This document shows, in pieces, positions 22,009-31,274 of a stretch of 64,000 bases of DNA. Every line of letters begins with the position of its first letter. Position 1 is the first letter of the stretch. Under the pieces are notes generated by a model, which saw only the letters and a program-made list of their open reading frames with translations, had not been told where the DNA came from and did no database searches. The DNA is from Crocinitomicaceae bacterium (lineage in GTDB: Bacteria > Bacteroidota > Bacteroidia > Flavobacteriales_D > Crocinitomicaceae): the NCBI GenBank assembly GCA_016708105.1, contig JADJGJ010000005.1, positions 26,526 through 90,525 on the forward strand, read 5' to 3'. The position numbers were made by a program, and so were the translations under genes.

Positions 22009-22860
22009 ATGGTTTTTAAGATTTTTCAGATATTAAAAATAAATACCCTTTTTATTTGTGGCTGGTCACTATTTGCAATTAGTGCAAATGCGCAATACAA
22101 TAAGAAAACGGTTGAAGCAGAAAACGGAACCTTTGTTTATTGCTATCATAAAAATGGCAAAATATCAACGGAGGAATTTCATAGCAATTCAATGCAATAT
22201 ATGGCTGGGGGATATGCAAGAGCCTATGATAGTAAGGGCACAGAAATTTATTACATGGGAACCTCAAGATCAGGTTTGATCAGTTCAGTTAATTTCAGTT
22301 ACTATGAGAGTGGTGCAATAAAAAAAGCTGAATATAATTCGCACCCAGATGCAGGTATTCAATGGTATCAAAAAGTGACTGAATTTGATGAAGACGGAAA
22401 AGTGGTGCGCGAAAGTGAAATGCGTGATGATTATACTGTTACCGTGAGTTTGCCTGACACTTTATATCACCGTTTGTTGAAAGAAGAAGAGGAGCGTCAA
22501 AGACAGAAAGAAGCCGAACGTCTGAAGCAAGAGAAAGAGAATGAATGCGCTGATTCTGCCAATTTCTTTATCAATGAAAAAGTGGTACTTGATGACAAAA
22601 ACATTCAAGAGTTTAAACCAAACGCTGAAGACGGATATCGTGAAATCACAATTAAATCGGCTAAAGGAAAACTCATTTCTTATACATTGGAATACTATAA
22701 GCGGAATGACGGCGTGATAAAAATTGTGAGGATTTATTATAAAAATGGTCGTGTGCATGAGGAATATATTTACGAGAAACTGGTATGGCATCACAGGGTT
22801 TATTCAAAAAAGGGCATTTTGATTTCAGAAAAACTCAACCAATCAGGTCAGCATCCGTAG
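22009..22860 (+). CDS. Secreted MORN-like repeat protein
   Basis: A 283-residue protein with a signal peptide ending near SANAQ (about residue 28). It has repeated motifs of the MORN/YwqK type (YCYHKNGKISTEEF, YYESGAIKKAEY, YYKNGRVHEEYIY, YSKKGILISEK). A charged coiled-coil segment (about 157-181, KEEEERQRQKEAERLKQ) separates the two repeat groups. MORN-like proteins of Bacteroidota are often envelope-associated, with no assigned activity. No function is proposed. Confidence 0.65.
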   Translation: MVFKIFQILKINTLFICGWSLFAISANAQYNKKTVEAENGTFVYCYHKNGKISTEEFHSNSMQYMAGGYARAYDSKGTEIYYMGTSRSGLISSVNFSYYESGAIKKAEYNSHPDAGIQWYQKVTEFDEDGKVVRESEMRDDYTVTVSLPDTLYHRLLKEEEERQRQKEAERLKQEKENECADSANFFINEKVVLDDKNIQEFKPNAEDGYREITIKSAKGKLISYTLEYYKRNDGVIKIVRIYYKNGRVHEEYIYEKLVWHHRVYSKKGILISEKLNQSGQHP

Positions 22861-22960
22861 AATTGTAAAAATGGTTATCTTAGACTAATCAACTGTTTTG
22901 CATTTTTCAAATTGTTCATGCAATTCAGTTAAAATTCAATTCATCAAAAAAGCAATTCGT

Positions 22961-23680
22961 ATGAGAAGATGGAGTTTGATTATGGTATTATGCCTAAGCA
23001 GTGTTTTTGTATTGAGTCAAGAAGACACCGTGCGACACGGGGATGTAGGATTGAGATTCACCACATCAGAATTTAATCGTATACAGGTTGAATTCAGGTT
23101 TCCGGCGGGTACATATTCATATCTTAGATTGGGAACTTCAATGGGTTTTCAGTACAATTATCCTGGACGAGATATTTTTGCTGCCAATGATAGTATAGTA
23201 ACTACCCGTCAAAAAGATTTATATGGCAATCATTATGATTTGCGCTTTGGTTTTGAAAGACAAATATCTTACGATTGGCTTTGTTTTCACGCCGATGCGA
23301 TGGTGGCGTATAGTTCTTTGACAAAACGCAACTGGAGTTATTATCATGTACTTGATTCAAGTGGTACTGATTGGAAATTTGAACATACGAATCCTTATTC
23401 GGGGGTTGGACAGGATTCAGCTATGGCGGTCACTTCGTATATTGGTGCAGGTGTGGTTCTGGGTCTTTCTTTTAATTTTAATATCACAGAGAATTTTATT
23501 CTCAATTTCACCGGCAACTATGCAGGTGTTATGCGTTTTGGAGTTTCAGAAAAAGAGCAAAATGATATTTACAATGAATTTGATTTTGCAAAGAGCGCAA
23601 ATTTTGAATTATTTCCTACGGCCGGTATTGGGTTGAGATATGTGTTCAAATCAAATACTGAACCGGTGCCTACAAATTAA
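22961..23680 (+). CDS. Outer-membrane beta-barrel-like protein
   Basis: A 239-residue protein with a signal peptide (MRRWSLIMVLCLSSVFVLSQ). Its beta-rich sequence alternates hydrophobic and aromatic residues and ends in GIGLRYVF, typical of small outer-membrane barrels. The start at 22961 places the signal peptide at the N-terminus; an upstream ATG at 22898 adds 21 unlikely residues. It lies 100 bp after the MORN-like gene, on the same strand. I cannot assign a specific family. Confidence 0.6.
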   Translation: MRRWSLIMVLCLSSVFVLSQEDTVRHGDVGLRFTTSEFNRIQVEFRFPAGTYSYLRLGTSMGFQYNYPGRDIFAANDSIVTTRQKDLYGNHYDLRFGFERQISYDWLCFHADAMVAYSSLTKRNWSYYHVLDSSGTDWKFEHTNPYSGVGQDSAMAVTSYIGAGVVLGLSFNFNITENFILNFTGNYAGVMRFGVSEKEQNDIYNEFDFAKSANFELFPTAGIGLRYVFKSNTEPVPTN

Positions 23681-24032
23681 TGTTAGGCTTCTTGATTGAT
23701 GTCAGTAAAAAAAATTAAAATGCTGACATGTATTGGTTTTTTGAACTGTATTAGATAGTCCAATGATCGTTATCATGGTAGTGCTTGCCACATGGCAGAC
23801 GTAAAAACTGACACCAATAATTCATTCCTTTCAATTAGCTGCACCGCGCAATAAGGATACGGTTTCTGTATTGGGAAGTCCAATTCCCTTTCATGTTTTG
23901 GGACTCAAACAGCAAATCAATCGCCAGTAGCCAAAACGAAAGCTGAATTCAGATAATTGATTAAATCAAATTGAGTATTGGAATAATGTGGAAGAAGTTG
24001 TTACCAACCATTTAAAATAGTTATGCGTAATT
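23681..24032. other. Intergenic region without a clear gene
   Basis: These 352 bp hold no intact ORF. A stretch near 23846-23930 can be read as a short protein-like piece (VSVLGSPIPFHVLGL) ending in a stop, which may be a gene remnant. No promoter or terminator stands out. Confidence 0.4.
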
Positions 24033-24788
24033 ATGAATATGCTGCGAAAAAAATATTTTTATCATAAAATCATATTTTCAATTTATTCAATATTGATTTT
24101 AGGTTCTTGTAATAAAGATACTCCTTCAGACGTAATGACAATAGGGGATAAATCAAAGATGAAAATTGAAAAACCTGAGCTAACATTGTCTGCAATGAAT
24201 GGAGAGAATAGCAGCTTCTTTATTGATATTGATAAAGACGACATAGACGATTTTGAAATTATTCATGGCCCTACATCTACGCCAAATTATCCCAATGTAC
24301 TTCATCGTTGGATTCAGATTAGATGTTTGAATGAGACATCCTTTGTGGGTATCAAAGAAAACTCTGACACCATGTATCTTTATAACACATATACCTATCA
24401 CGATGGCCCGCCCATGGTTGAGGAGTATCAGCTCACCCATCATGTATGTGACAATCCTTTCCCTACTTCAGCCACGGTTTATATCAAAGATGAAATCAAT
24501 TATTGCTCCACAGGTGATATTATTACACTAGATGATAATTGGAGCAGCACTGATATGTATGTTTATCAGCAATCCTATGAGACGGACAACGGTGGGATGA
24601 GCAAAACTGACACATTGGTTCATTTTTCAAATGTCTATGAATTTAACTGTATCAATATTTCAAATGACATAGCAACGTATATCCCAATTAAAAAAATTGT
24701 AGGAAGCGAAGAAAAATTGGGTTGGATTCTGGTGACAAAACGCAGTGAATATGACATCACCATCAATCAATTTGCCATTCAGAAATAA
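24033..24788 (+). CDS. Putative lipoprotein of unknown function
   Basis: A 251-residue protein with a lipoprotein signal: a hydrophobic stretch followed by LILGSC, with the lipidated cysteine at C26. Position +2 is Asn (CNKDT). The mature part is acidic (FIDIDKDDIDDFEII), a pattern that may bind calcium. No family is recognised. An alternative ATG at 24039 would shorten it by two residues without affecting the signal. Confidence 0.6.
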   Translation: MNMLRKKYFYHKIIFSIYSILILGSCNKDTPSDVMTIGDKSKMKIEKPELTLSAMNGENSSFFIDIDKDDIDDFEIIHGPTSTPNYPNVLHRWIQIRCLNETSFVGIKENSDTMYLYNTYTYHDGPPMVEEYQLTHHVCDNPFPTSATVYIKDEINYCSTGDIITLDDNWSSTDMYVYQQSYETDNGGMSKTDTLVHFSNVYEFNCINISNDIATYIPIKKIVGSEEKLGWILVTKRSEYDITINQFAIQK

Positions 24789-25182
24789 TTCTTGTTAAAC
24801 AGTTTCCAGGTTAATCAATTTTTATCGAGCATGACTGTGTCTAAGCATGAACAGTTGAGATCAATTTTTTTATCATGCTGATTCGAGATCAGCATTTGGT
24901 ATTATATGATTAGGGTGCCATTTAACAAACCCACCACGATATTCCTTGGCATTGCGTCAGAGAGATCACCCTATCGGGTGAAAGAAATGAGAGTTATTCC
25001 AGTTTTTAACTCAGGTAAATTTGGGATATGACCGTTTTCAGTCAGAGATGTATTCTAACTCTGGTTAATTGATGGGAATGCATCTAATAAAATCAGAACA
25101 CAGTTATATAACAAATGAAAACCCATTAAAATAAAAAAGCCGTCCCAATTGGAACGGCTTTTTTGTAAGTGCATTGTACTCC
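24789..25182. other. Intergenic region with hairpins
   Basis: 394 bp without a gene. A perfect eight-base stem (ATGCTGAT/ATCAGCAT) at 24875-24895, followed by TTT, may end the lipoprotein transcript. A short ACCC/GGGT hairpin lies near 24969. The right end carries the terminator shared with the histone-like gene. Confidence 0.4.
25133..25164 (-). terminator. Bidirectional rho-independent terminator
   Basis: AAAAAAGCCGT and ACGGCTTTTTT arms form a strong stem with A and T runs on either side, so it can work on both strands. It lies 19 bp beyond the stop of the minus-strand histone-like gene. Confidence 0.85.
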
Positions 25183-25489
25183 TTATTTTTTTGCAGCAGG
25201 TGCAGCAGGTGCAGCAGCTTTAGCAGCAGCTTTTTTAGGAGCAGCTTTCTTTTTAGGAGCAGCTTTTTTAGCAGCAGCTTTTTTAGGAGCAGCTTTTTTA
25301 GCAGCAGCTTTCTTTTTAGGAGCAGCTTTTTAGCAGCAGCTTTTTAGGAGCAGCTTTTTTAGGAGCAGCTTTTTTAGCAGCAGCTTTTTTAGGAGCAGCT
25401 TTTTTAGCAGCAGCTTTCTTTTTTGGAGCCGCTTTTTTTGCTGCAGCTTTCTTAGCTGGAGCTTTCTTTTTGGCTGTTGTTTTTGCCAT
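25183..25489 (-). CDS. Lys/Ala-rich histone H1-like protein, two indels
   Basis: The sequence starts MAKTTAKKKAPAKKAAAKK at 25489 and consists of repeated AAPKK and AAAKK blocks, like eukaryotic H1 tails and bacterial Hc1/H1-like DNA-binding proteins. Such proteins bind DNA without sequence preference and compact the nucleoid. The frame breaks because two T-runs (25327-25331 and 25341-25345, plus strand) have five T where other copies have six. Restoring one base in each gives 102 residues ending PAAPAAKK with a TAA at 25183-25185. Homopolymer miscalls are the simplest explanation. The ATG far upstream at 25609 is not credible. Confidence 0.8.
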
Positions 25490-26013
25490 AGTTGAAAAAA
25501 TTTTAAGGTGAGTATGGGTCAAATGTAAGGCGAATTTGTTTCCATGCTTATATATGAAAATCATTTCTCCAACAACGCATTGTTGAAAATGTGAATTACT
25601 GATACACATTTTTTATACGCATCTGCAAAATTATTTTTTTCGCGCACCTTCTGAAACTATTTATTTTATTCATGTTTCAGCGCATAAAAATATTTTTATG
25701 CAAAAAATATTTGGTATTTTTTTGGCTTGTGAAATATTATTTTTTCCTGTGGATAACTCATCAAAAATATTTTAAAAAAGTTTTCTGAAAGGCATTTTTA
25801 TAACCCAAACAATTTCATTTTTATCATTTTCAGAATTCAATTTTAGATGAATTGACGAATTGAAATTTTCGTTGTCGCAAAAAAATCAAACTGGTTTTTC
25901 AGTCACGCAAATAGAATGCAGGAATAGTTTTTAAACTCTCAGAATGCCTCACGTAAAATCAATTGATGTGATCTGCAGTGATGATAAACAGTGGGTTTAA
26001 TGAAATTCAGTAA
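25490..26013. other. AT-rich intergenic region with palindrome and DnaA box
   Basis: 524 bp of very AT-rich DNA with no gene. It holds the histone-like gene promoter, a perfect 20-bp palindrome at 25682-25701 (GCATAAAAATATTTTTATGC) and one perfect DnaA-box match, TGTGGATAA, at 25748-25756. A single box with no dnaA nearby is weak evidence for an origin. Confidence 0.5.
25520..25527 (-). promoter_or_regulatory. Bacteroidota -7 promoter element (minus)
   Basis: TACATTTG on the minus strand matches TAnnTTTG exactly, 31 bp upstream of the histone-like start at 25489. It would leave a leader of about 25 bases. Confidence 0.6.
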
Positions 26014-27264
26014 TTAATTCAAAGACGCTACCACACTGATTTTAAAAACTGAAATTTGGTTTTGATGTTTAACATGTAGGGTATAAATTCCGGCTGGAAT
26101 ATTTGAAACATCTATTTGAGACATCTGATCAAAAGCAACGGAACTATAAATTAATTGCCCTGTCATATTCCTTAATTCCATTTCAATACCGTAATCAGAA
26201 ATATCATTTGAGTATGCAATTGAAATATTCAGATATTCAGATACCGGATTAGGCCAGCAGCTAATCAAATAATTTTCTTGCAGCCCCGGGCTTTCTATTC
26301 CGTTATACCCCCCAAATAAATACCAGGCAATATTGGTCCACGGACCCAGCACGGTGGCATAATTACTATAAATATATATGGTACCATCATCAGCGACGGC
26401 TGCACCCAGATCGGCAATTTTTGGATATGATGATTCTGTCAGGGTAGTTTCATCTTGCATAAAATAAATGGTATCAGCCGGACTTGTCCAAACCACTCCG
26501 TTGGTTGAAGTAGATGTTCTGAATCCTTCATCAAGGTATGTGAAGTACGCGTGCCATACTCCGCTTGAATCTTCAATTACAACCGGATCATGTGAATTGT
26601 CAAAGAGGGGAGTAAAATTTGAAAAGGTCAAACCCTCATCAAAAGAAACTGCGGTGTAAATTTTATCTGGCCCTGACGACATGGTGGTGTCTTTACCGGT
26701 TAATAGAGCTGAAACATTTCCGCCCTGATCAAAATAAAATTCTGAATGACCCACGTGGGTAAAATAACTTCCGGCAGTAAAAAACTCATTTGAGATGCGA
26801 ACACCTTCTTTTGTAAAGTTGATACCATCATTAGAAATGGCAGAGCGAATATGATATTGCGGTTCAGCCGGTGGAATGTATTGTGGTGCGCACCGGTAAA
26901 ACATTCTGTACTGTCCGCTGGTAAGTTTAATTACGCGTGCTCCACCAAGAACATATTCCGGGTCTGTAGTTGTTGATGACCCGGTCATGATCGTATCTTG
27001 GATAACCCAGGTTTCCAAATCAGTTGATGTTGCATACGCTATGGCATCTTCATTGGTTGCGGCAAATTTGGTTGTATAATACATATAGTAGGTGCCGCCT
27101 ATTTTTATTATTTCAGACATGTAAGCTTCATCACACACTGCTGTTCCTGTTGTGGCATCTTCACCAATAGAAATTCCCTGATAAATATATTGTGGGTGTT
27201 GGGCAAAGTTGAGTACTGGTAAAAACAATACCGTAGTCAAAATGAGTTTATGTAAATAGTTCAT
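26014..27264 (-). CDS. T9SS type A secreted beta-propeller, GH43-like
   Basis: A 416-residue exported protein. The signal peptide starts at MNYLHKLILTT (27264); an ATG nine codons upstream lies before it. Repeated blade-like motifs (YYMYYTTKF, YRMFYRC, DPVVIEDSSGVWHAYFTY) are typical of five-bladed propellers of the GH43/GH32 glycosidase group. The acidic catalytic set cannot be assigned with confidence. The last about 75 residues (SCWPNPVSEYLNI, LRNMTGQLIY, IPAGIYTLHV) form a type A T9SS sorting domain. It should be delivered to the cell surface or medium and may act on a polysaccharide. Confidence 0.8.
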   Translation of the reverse strand: MNYLHKLILTTVLFLPVLNFAQHPQYIYQGISIGEDATTGTAVCDEAYMSEIIKIGGTYYMYYTTKFAATNEDAIAYATSTDLETWVIQDTIMTGSSTTTDPEYVLGGARVIKLTSGQYRMFYRCAPQYIPPAEPQYHIRSAISNDGINFTKEGVRISNEFFTAGSYFTHVGHSEFYFDQGGNVSALLTGKDTTMSSGPDKIYTAVSFDEGLTFSNFTPLFDNSHDPVVIEDSSGVWHAYFTYLDEGFRTSTSTNGVVWTSPADTIYFMQDETTLTESSYPKIADLGAAVADDGTIYIYSNYATVLGPWTNIAWYLFGGYNGIESPGLQENYLISCWPNPVSEYLNISIAYSNDISDYGIEMELRNMTGQLIYSSVAFDQMSQIDVSNIPAGIYTLHVKHQNQISVFKISVVASLN

Positions 27265-27351
27265 AGGGCAATCAGTTGATTGAAGAACCAATGTACTAAA
27301 GTTTGCGATAAGTAAAAATAATTACGTTGAAAAATGAGACATCAACTCACG

Positions 27352-28020
27352 TTATGCATGTTTCATTCCCTCACGCACGCTGAGTGGAGATAGTTTGTCA
27401 CGGTTGGTTTCAATGAATGTATAGATTAATTCTTGATTAGTTTTAGCATATTCTCTCAATATCCAACCAATGGCTTTATTGACAAAAAATTCTTTCGTGT
27501 GATTCAATTTTAAAATGGTGTTGAACAAAAATGGAAAATCTACCTGTTCTTTCTGCTTGAGTTGAAATAGAAGAGCCGACCTCATGAGCCAGATATTTTC
27601 TGAATGAATCCATTTTTTCACCAGATCATTTCTTTTTTCAGGAAACTCTTTCATGTAGCGTGCAATCAGTTTGGGTGCTATTACATCAACAGTATCCCAC
27701 CATGATTGATGAACAATAAACCACTGCATCCATTCAATATCGGAAGATGAAAAATTCTTTTTAAAATTTTGAAGTAAAAGTTCTTGCGCAAAATAGTGTA
27801 ATTCTCGCTGGGGTTCATTCCAAAGTGATTTTGCTAAATTCAGTGTTTCTTTTGATGAAAGAGTTTTTAATTCATGCAAAAGGTGTTTGCTTATGGCTCT
27901 TCGTTCAGGAGTTTTAATGCCAAAAAATTCAAATTTATTCTTCATATAAGCCGCCATGGGTTTGGCCATTTCTTTATTGCCGGCTTGTTTATAATGTGCA
28001 ATGATTTGTGACTTAAGCAT
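27352..28020 (-). CDS. DNA alkylation repair enzyme, AlkD-like
   Basis: A 222-residue all-helical HEAT-like-repeat protein of the AlkD family. These glycosylases remove N3- and N7-alkylated purines without flipping the base. The signature SWWDTVD lies at W107, W108, D109 and D112, matching the conserved Trp/Asp catalytic cluster. WLMRSALLF and FFVNKAIGWILREY further along also fit. The length matches the family. It is cytosolic and lies 52 bp downstream of the LETM1-like gene on the same strand, so the two may be cotranscribed. Confidence 0.92.
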   Translation of the reverse strand: MLKSQIIAHYKQAGNKEMAKPMAAYMKNKFEFFGIKTPERRAISKHLLHELKTLSSKETLNLAKSLWNEPQRELHYFAQELLLQNFKKNFSSSDIEWMQWFIVHQSWWDTVDVIAPKLIARYMKEFPEKRNDLVKKWIHSENIWLMRSALLFQLKQKEQVDFPFLFNTILKLNHTKEFFVNKAIGWILREYAKTNQELIYTFIETNRDKLSPLSVREGMKHA

Positions 28021-28072
28021 GGAATAGTATAGTTTTCAGCAAGCAGAATGGCTAATTCATTGTTCACCGCAA

Positions 28073-29362
28073 TTATTTGTCCTCTTTTTTTTGCGCTTCT
28101 TCATTCTCATCTTCCACCTCATTCACCCTAAATGCACTGGGCACCAGATCAGGAATAATTTTCAATACAATTGGCAAGAGCAAACTACCGCCGGGCAAAA
28201 GAAATAATCCAAGCGAAGGAATTGTACGCGCCAAGTCTTTGAATTGTTTTTTTACTTTTTCGCGTTCGTCTTTTGACAGATCTGATTTGGTAGATTTTGC
28301 AATTAAACCAACCAGTTCTTTGCTTTGCGATAATTCTGCCGCCAGTTTATCTTTGCTTCGGCCAAGTATTTTTGCCCATCTATCGGTTGCGCCGCTCATG
28401 AGCATTCTGATATCTCCTTTATCTTGCAGAAACGGAATTTTATTCTGATTTTTATTGACGAACGATTGAATGGCAACAAATGATTTGTCTTTTTCTTCTT
28501 CTTCTATTCCCAGTTTTTCAACCAGTTTATTGAGGAATTCATGCTCTGAGTCTACCACCTCATGATCACTCCATACGGTGAGTATGGCAATTTCAAGAAT
28601 GTAGCGACAAAGCAGCCACGACTTTTCATATTTAAACGAAATGTCATTCAGCGTTTTTCTGTTTTTGAAAAACTCCTCGGCAACTTGATGTCTTTCATCA
28701 TCCAGATCAGCAGAAGCGATAAAGACTTCAAAAATTTTCTCTTCTTCTTCTTCAGGTTCACCGTCAACATTTGCAGCTGATGCTACAACTTTTACCATGT
28801 CCAATAAAACTTCTGCGCGTTTTTCGCATAGCAAGGCCACGTCAGCCCCTTGCATATATTCATAGTACAAAAGCAAATCATGAAAAAGTAAACTATTGTA
28901 GAGGTAGCTTGTCCATAATTTATTTGAAAAACTTGCCTTGATATCAACGCGCTGATCAATGATAGATTCAAGCTTCTCGTAAATGGTCAGTCCTTTAAAA
29001 TTTAACCAGCTGCGTTTGGCTTTTTCAAGTTCAGTGCTTTCATAGAACTTTACAAATTTCTCCAATGATTTTTCTAGCGATGCGTGATCAAATTTTCCGG
29101 TGTGAATGTGATCAACCAGAATTAATCCTTCAAGCAGCAGCACCTTAAAAGTTTCTTCACTAGTCCATTTTGAAAGATATTCATCTTCTAAAAAAACAAG
29201 TGAAGTAGGGTAGCCATACATAATTCCGGTGGGCTGAAGGTAACCGTAAATCAACTCTTCAGGACAAAGAATAGTTCCCGGATATTTATCCAGATACTGC
29301 TCATAATTCTCCATGAGAGAGAAATATTTTCTAATCCAACCTTTGCTGCCCGGGTGTAACAT
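28073..29362 (-). CDS. LETM1-related protein
   Basis: A 429-residue protein, mostly helical. The C-terminal part (about 365-415) resembles the LETM1 core (VKKQFKDLARTIPSLGLFLL, PGGSLLLPIVLKIIPDLVP). Proteins with this arrangement in Bacteroidota are annotated as LETM1-related and biofilm-associated; I know of no defined activity. An acidic segment near 206-216 (EPEEEEEKIFE) may be a flexible linker. The start at 29362 is five bases from a -7 promoter element. If the mRNA is not leaderless, translation could begin at M17 (29314). Confidence 0.75.
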   Translation of the reverse strand: MLHPGSKGWIRKYFSLMENYEQYLDKYPGTILCPEELIYGYLQPTGIMYGYPTSLVFLEDEYLSKWTSEETFKVLLLEGLILVDHIHTGKFDHASLEKSLEKFVKFYESTELEKAKRSWLNFKGLTIYEKLESIIDQRVDIKASFSNKLWTSYLYNSLLFHDLLLYYEYMQGADVALLCEKRAEVLLDMVKVVASAANVDGEPEEEEEKIFEVFIASADLDDERHQVAEEFFKNRKTLNDISFKYEKSWLLCRYILEIAILTVWSDHEVVDSEHEFLNKLVEKLGIEEEEKDKSFVAIQSFVNKNQNKIPFLQDKGDIRMLMSGATDRWAKILGRSKDKLAAELSQSKELVGLIAKSTKSDLSKDEREKVKKQFKDLARTIPSLGLFLLPGGSLLLPIVLKIIPDLVPSAFRVNEVEDENEEAQKKEDK

Positions 29363-29366
29363 ATTA

Positions 29367-29374
29367 CAAAGGTA
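29367..29374 (-). promoter_or_regulatory. Bacteroidota -7 promoter element (minus)
   Basis: TACCTTTG on the minus strand, with only four bases to the ATG at 29362. It implies a leaderless transcript or a start further inside the gene. Confidence 0.5.
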
Positions 29375-29470
29375 GAAATTTTACTAATCTCAGTGTTTTG
29401 AATAGGTTAAGATTTGCTTTTAATGGAAAGCCTTCATAGGGGTGCTTACAACTAAATTACAATGCTTTCC

Positions 29471-29478
29471 TATCTTTG
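29471..29478 (+). promoter_or_regulatory. Bacteroidota -7 promoter element
   Basis: TATCTTTG lies four bases before the ATG at 29483 and inside the frame of an earlier ATG at 29462. It rules against that earlier start and suggests a leaderless mRNA. Confidence 0.55.
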
Positions 29479-29482
29479 TATC

Positions 29483-30349
29483 ATGCGCTGCTCAAGCTTG
29501 ATTTTTTATCTACTCGTCATATTTTGTCAGAATTTGTCTGCGCAGTTAACGTGTACAAAAATCAGCAGTTTGCCTGAAAAAATGTATGAAACATCTGGCT
29601 TGATATTAATTGATGATAAATACTTGGTAACCCATAATGACGGGGGTAATGCTGCTGAATTATTTATCATTAGTCTCAAAGATGGATCATTCAAAACGGT
29701 TGAAGTTGAAGATGCAAAAAACAATGATTGGGAAGATATAACCCAAGACTCAGAAGGTAATCTATTCATTGGTGATTTTGGAAATAATTTAAACAAACGA
29801 GAACACTGTTCTATTTATAAAGTAAGTTCAGGTTACCATGAAAAGGAACAGGTTGAGTCAAAGAAAATAAGTTTCACGTATGAAGATCAAGTAAAATTTC
29901 CGCCTGAAGCCAATGAATTGAATTTTGATTGTGAAGCTATGATTTGGAAAGATGATAGCTTGTATTTGTTTTCAAAATGTCGCACTGAACCATTCACGGG
30001 TTTAACTAATATATATGTTTTGCCTGATAAGCCGGGTAAGTATACTGCCCGTAAAATTGGCACAATTCAATTGTGTTCGTCTGACTGGAGATTTTGTTCT
30101 GTCACAGCCGCAGATTATTCATCCAAGCATGATGTATTGATTTTATTAACCTATTCACGCCTTTATATTGTGTCAGATTTTGAAGCAAGCAAATTTTGGG
30201 AGGGAAAGGTAAAATCATACCAGTTGAGTTTTATCAAACAACGTGAAGCAATTTGTTTCAAAGACAAAAACACTTGGTATATGACAGATGAGTACCGCAA
30301 AGGGTTAGGTGGCGGAAATTTGTATGAAGTGACATTGAAAAAAGATTAA
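29483..30349 (+). CDS. Secreted beta-propeller-like protein, unknown function
   Basis: A 288-residue protein with a signal peptide (MRCSSLIFYLLVIFCQNLSAQ). The mature part has blade-like repeats (YETSGLILIDDKYLVTHND, WEDITQDSEGNLFIGDFGNN, FDCEAMIWKDDSLYLFSK), typical of propellers that bind small ligands or phosphate esters. No sorting domain is present, so it probably stays in the periplasm. The start is set by the promoter element just upstream. I cannot give a substrate. Confidence 0.65.
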   Translation: MRCSSLIFYLLVIFCQNLSAQLTCTKISSLPEKMYETSGLILIDDKYLVTHNDGGNAAELFIISLKDGSFKTVEVEDAKNNDWEDITQDSEGNLFIGDFGNNLNKREHCSIYKVSSGYHEKEQVESKKISFTYEDQVKFPPEANELNFDCEAMIWKDDSLYLFSKCRTEPFTGLTNIYVLPDKPGKYTARKIGTIQLCSSDWRFCSVTAADYSSKHDVLILLTYSRLYIVSDFEASKFWEGKVKSYQLSFIKQREAICFKDKNTWYMTDEYRKGLGGGNLYEVTLKKD

Positions 30350-30373
30350 GCGTTCATCAGCTAAAAATATAAA

Positions 30374-31030
30374 ATGAAAGCAGTAATATTTGATATGGAT
30401 GGGGTACTGATAGATTCAGAACCACTATGGAAAATTGCAGAAATAGAGGGTTTTGGAAAAGTAGGCATCAACCTTACCAATACTGATTGTGAAGAAACCG
30501 TTGGTTTACGTATTGATGAAGTAGTGAAATTGTGGTATAAAAAAGTAGGTTGGAAAAATAAAACCGTGGAGGCCGTAACAGATGATATAGTTGATATTCT
30601 TATTCGTGAAATCAACACGCGCGGACAAGCCCTACCGGGTGTGATGCAAGCATTACAATCTCTCAAAGAAAGCGGTTATAAAATTGGGCTTGCAACCTCA
30701 TCATATCAGCGCATTATTCATGCAGTGCTTAATAAGCTGAACATTGAAAAATATTTTGATCAAGTACATTCTGCCGAATTTGAAACCTACGGTAAACCAC
30801 ACCCTGCTGTTTTTCTAACGACCGCTGAAAAATTACATGTTCACCCTACTGAATGTCTCGTCATTGAAGATTCTTTCAACGGAGTGATTGCGGCAAAAGC
30901 TGCCCGCATGAAAGTGATAGCCGTACCGGAAAAAACTCATCGCTTTGATGAGCGACTTAGAATTGCTGATTGCATTTTAAGTTCATTGGAGGAGTTTAAG
31001 TTGGAAAAGGTGTATGAATTTTGGAATTGA
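30374..31030 (+). CDS. HAD-superfamily sugar phosphatase, HxpB/PGM-like
   Basis: A 218-residue cytosolic HAD hydrolase. Motif I is FDMDGVLID (nucleophile D7, acid/base D9). Motif II is ATSS, motif III includes GKPHPAVF, and motif IV is VIEDSFNGVIAAKAA. The cap domain and length fit the beta-phosphoglucomutase/2-deoxyglucose-6-phosphatase branch. The opening MKAVIFDMDGVLIDSEP is typical of hexitol phosphatases. It lies 24 bp downstream of the propeller gene. The exact substrate is uncertain within this group. Confidence 0.88.
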   Translation: MKAVIFDMDGVLIDSEPLWKIAEIEGFGKVGINLTNTDCEETVGLRIDEVVKLWYKKVGWKNKTVEAVTDDIVDILIREINTRGQALPGVMQALQSLKESGYKIGLATSSYQRIIHAVLNKLNIEKYFDQVHSAEFETYGKPHPAVFLTTAEKLHVHPTECLVIEDSFNGVIAAKAARMKVIAVPEKTHRFDERLRIADCILSSLEEFKLEKVYEFWN

Positions 31031-31109
31031 TTTTTATGGTCTGTAGAAATATTTACTATTTAACACCCGTGCAAAGAATACAGATCAGGCAAGCACCGAA
31101 CCAATAATC

Positions 31110-31140
31110 AAAAAAAAATCCCTCACAAAGGAAAGGGATT
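31110..31140 (-). terminator. Rho-independent terminator
   Basis: AATCCCT/AGGGATT stem with a long A run on the plus strand, which is a U-tract on the minus strand. It ends the tRNA-Ala transcript and may also slow plus-strand readthrough from the HAD gene. Confidence 0.75.
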
Positions 31141-31141
31141 T

Positions 31142-31218
31142 TGGTGGAGCATATCGGAGTCGAACCGATGGCCTCAACACTGCCAGCGTTGCGCTCTAGC
31201 CAACTGAGCTAATGCCCC
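31142..31218 (-). tRNA. tRNA-Ala (GGC)
   Basis: On the minus strand it begins GGGGCATTAGCTCAG and ends with an encoded CCA at 31142-31144. The acceptor arm pairs over seven positions with one G-T wobble. The anticodon loop CTGGCAG gives anticodon GGC, reading the alanine codon GCC. The T-arm GGTTCGACTCC is canonical. Confidence 0.95.
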
Positions 31219-31274
31219 GCAACCGGTGCAAATATAATGCTTCTATTTCAAATGGGAACAGGGAATTGTTTTCT

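Noticed and set aside
25490..25609. N-terminal extension of the histone-like protein
   Set aside because: It is AT-rich, includes the -7 promoter element, and the KTTAKKK block begins at M41.
25682..25756. Chromosomal replication origin
   Set aside because: Only one perfect DnaA box was found and no dnaA, dnaN or similar marker is near. It is kept only as a low-interest finding.
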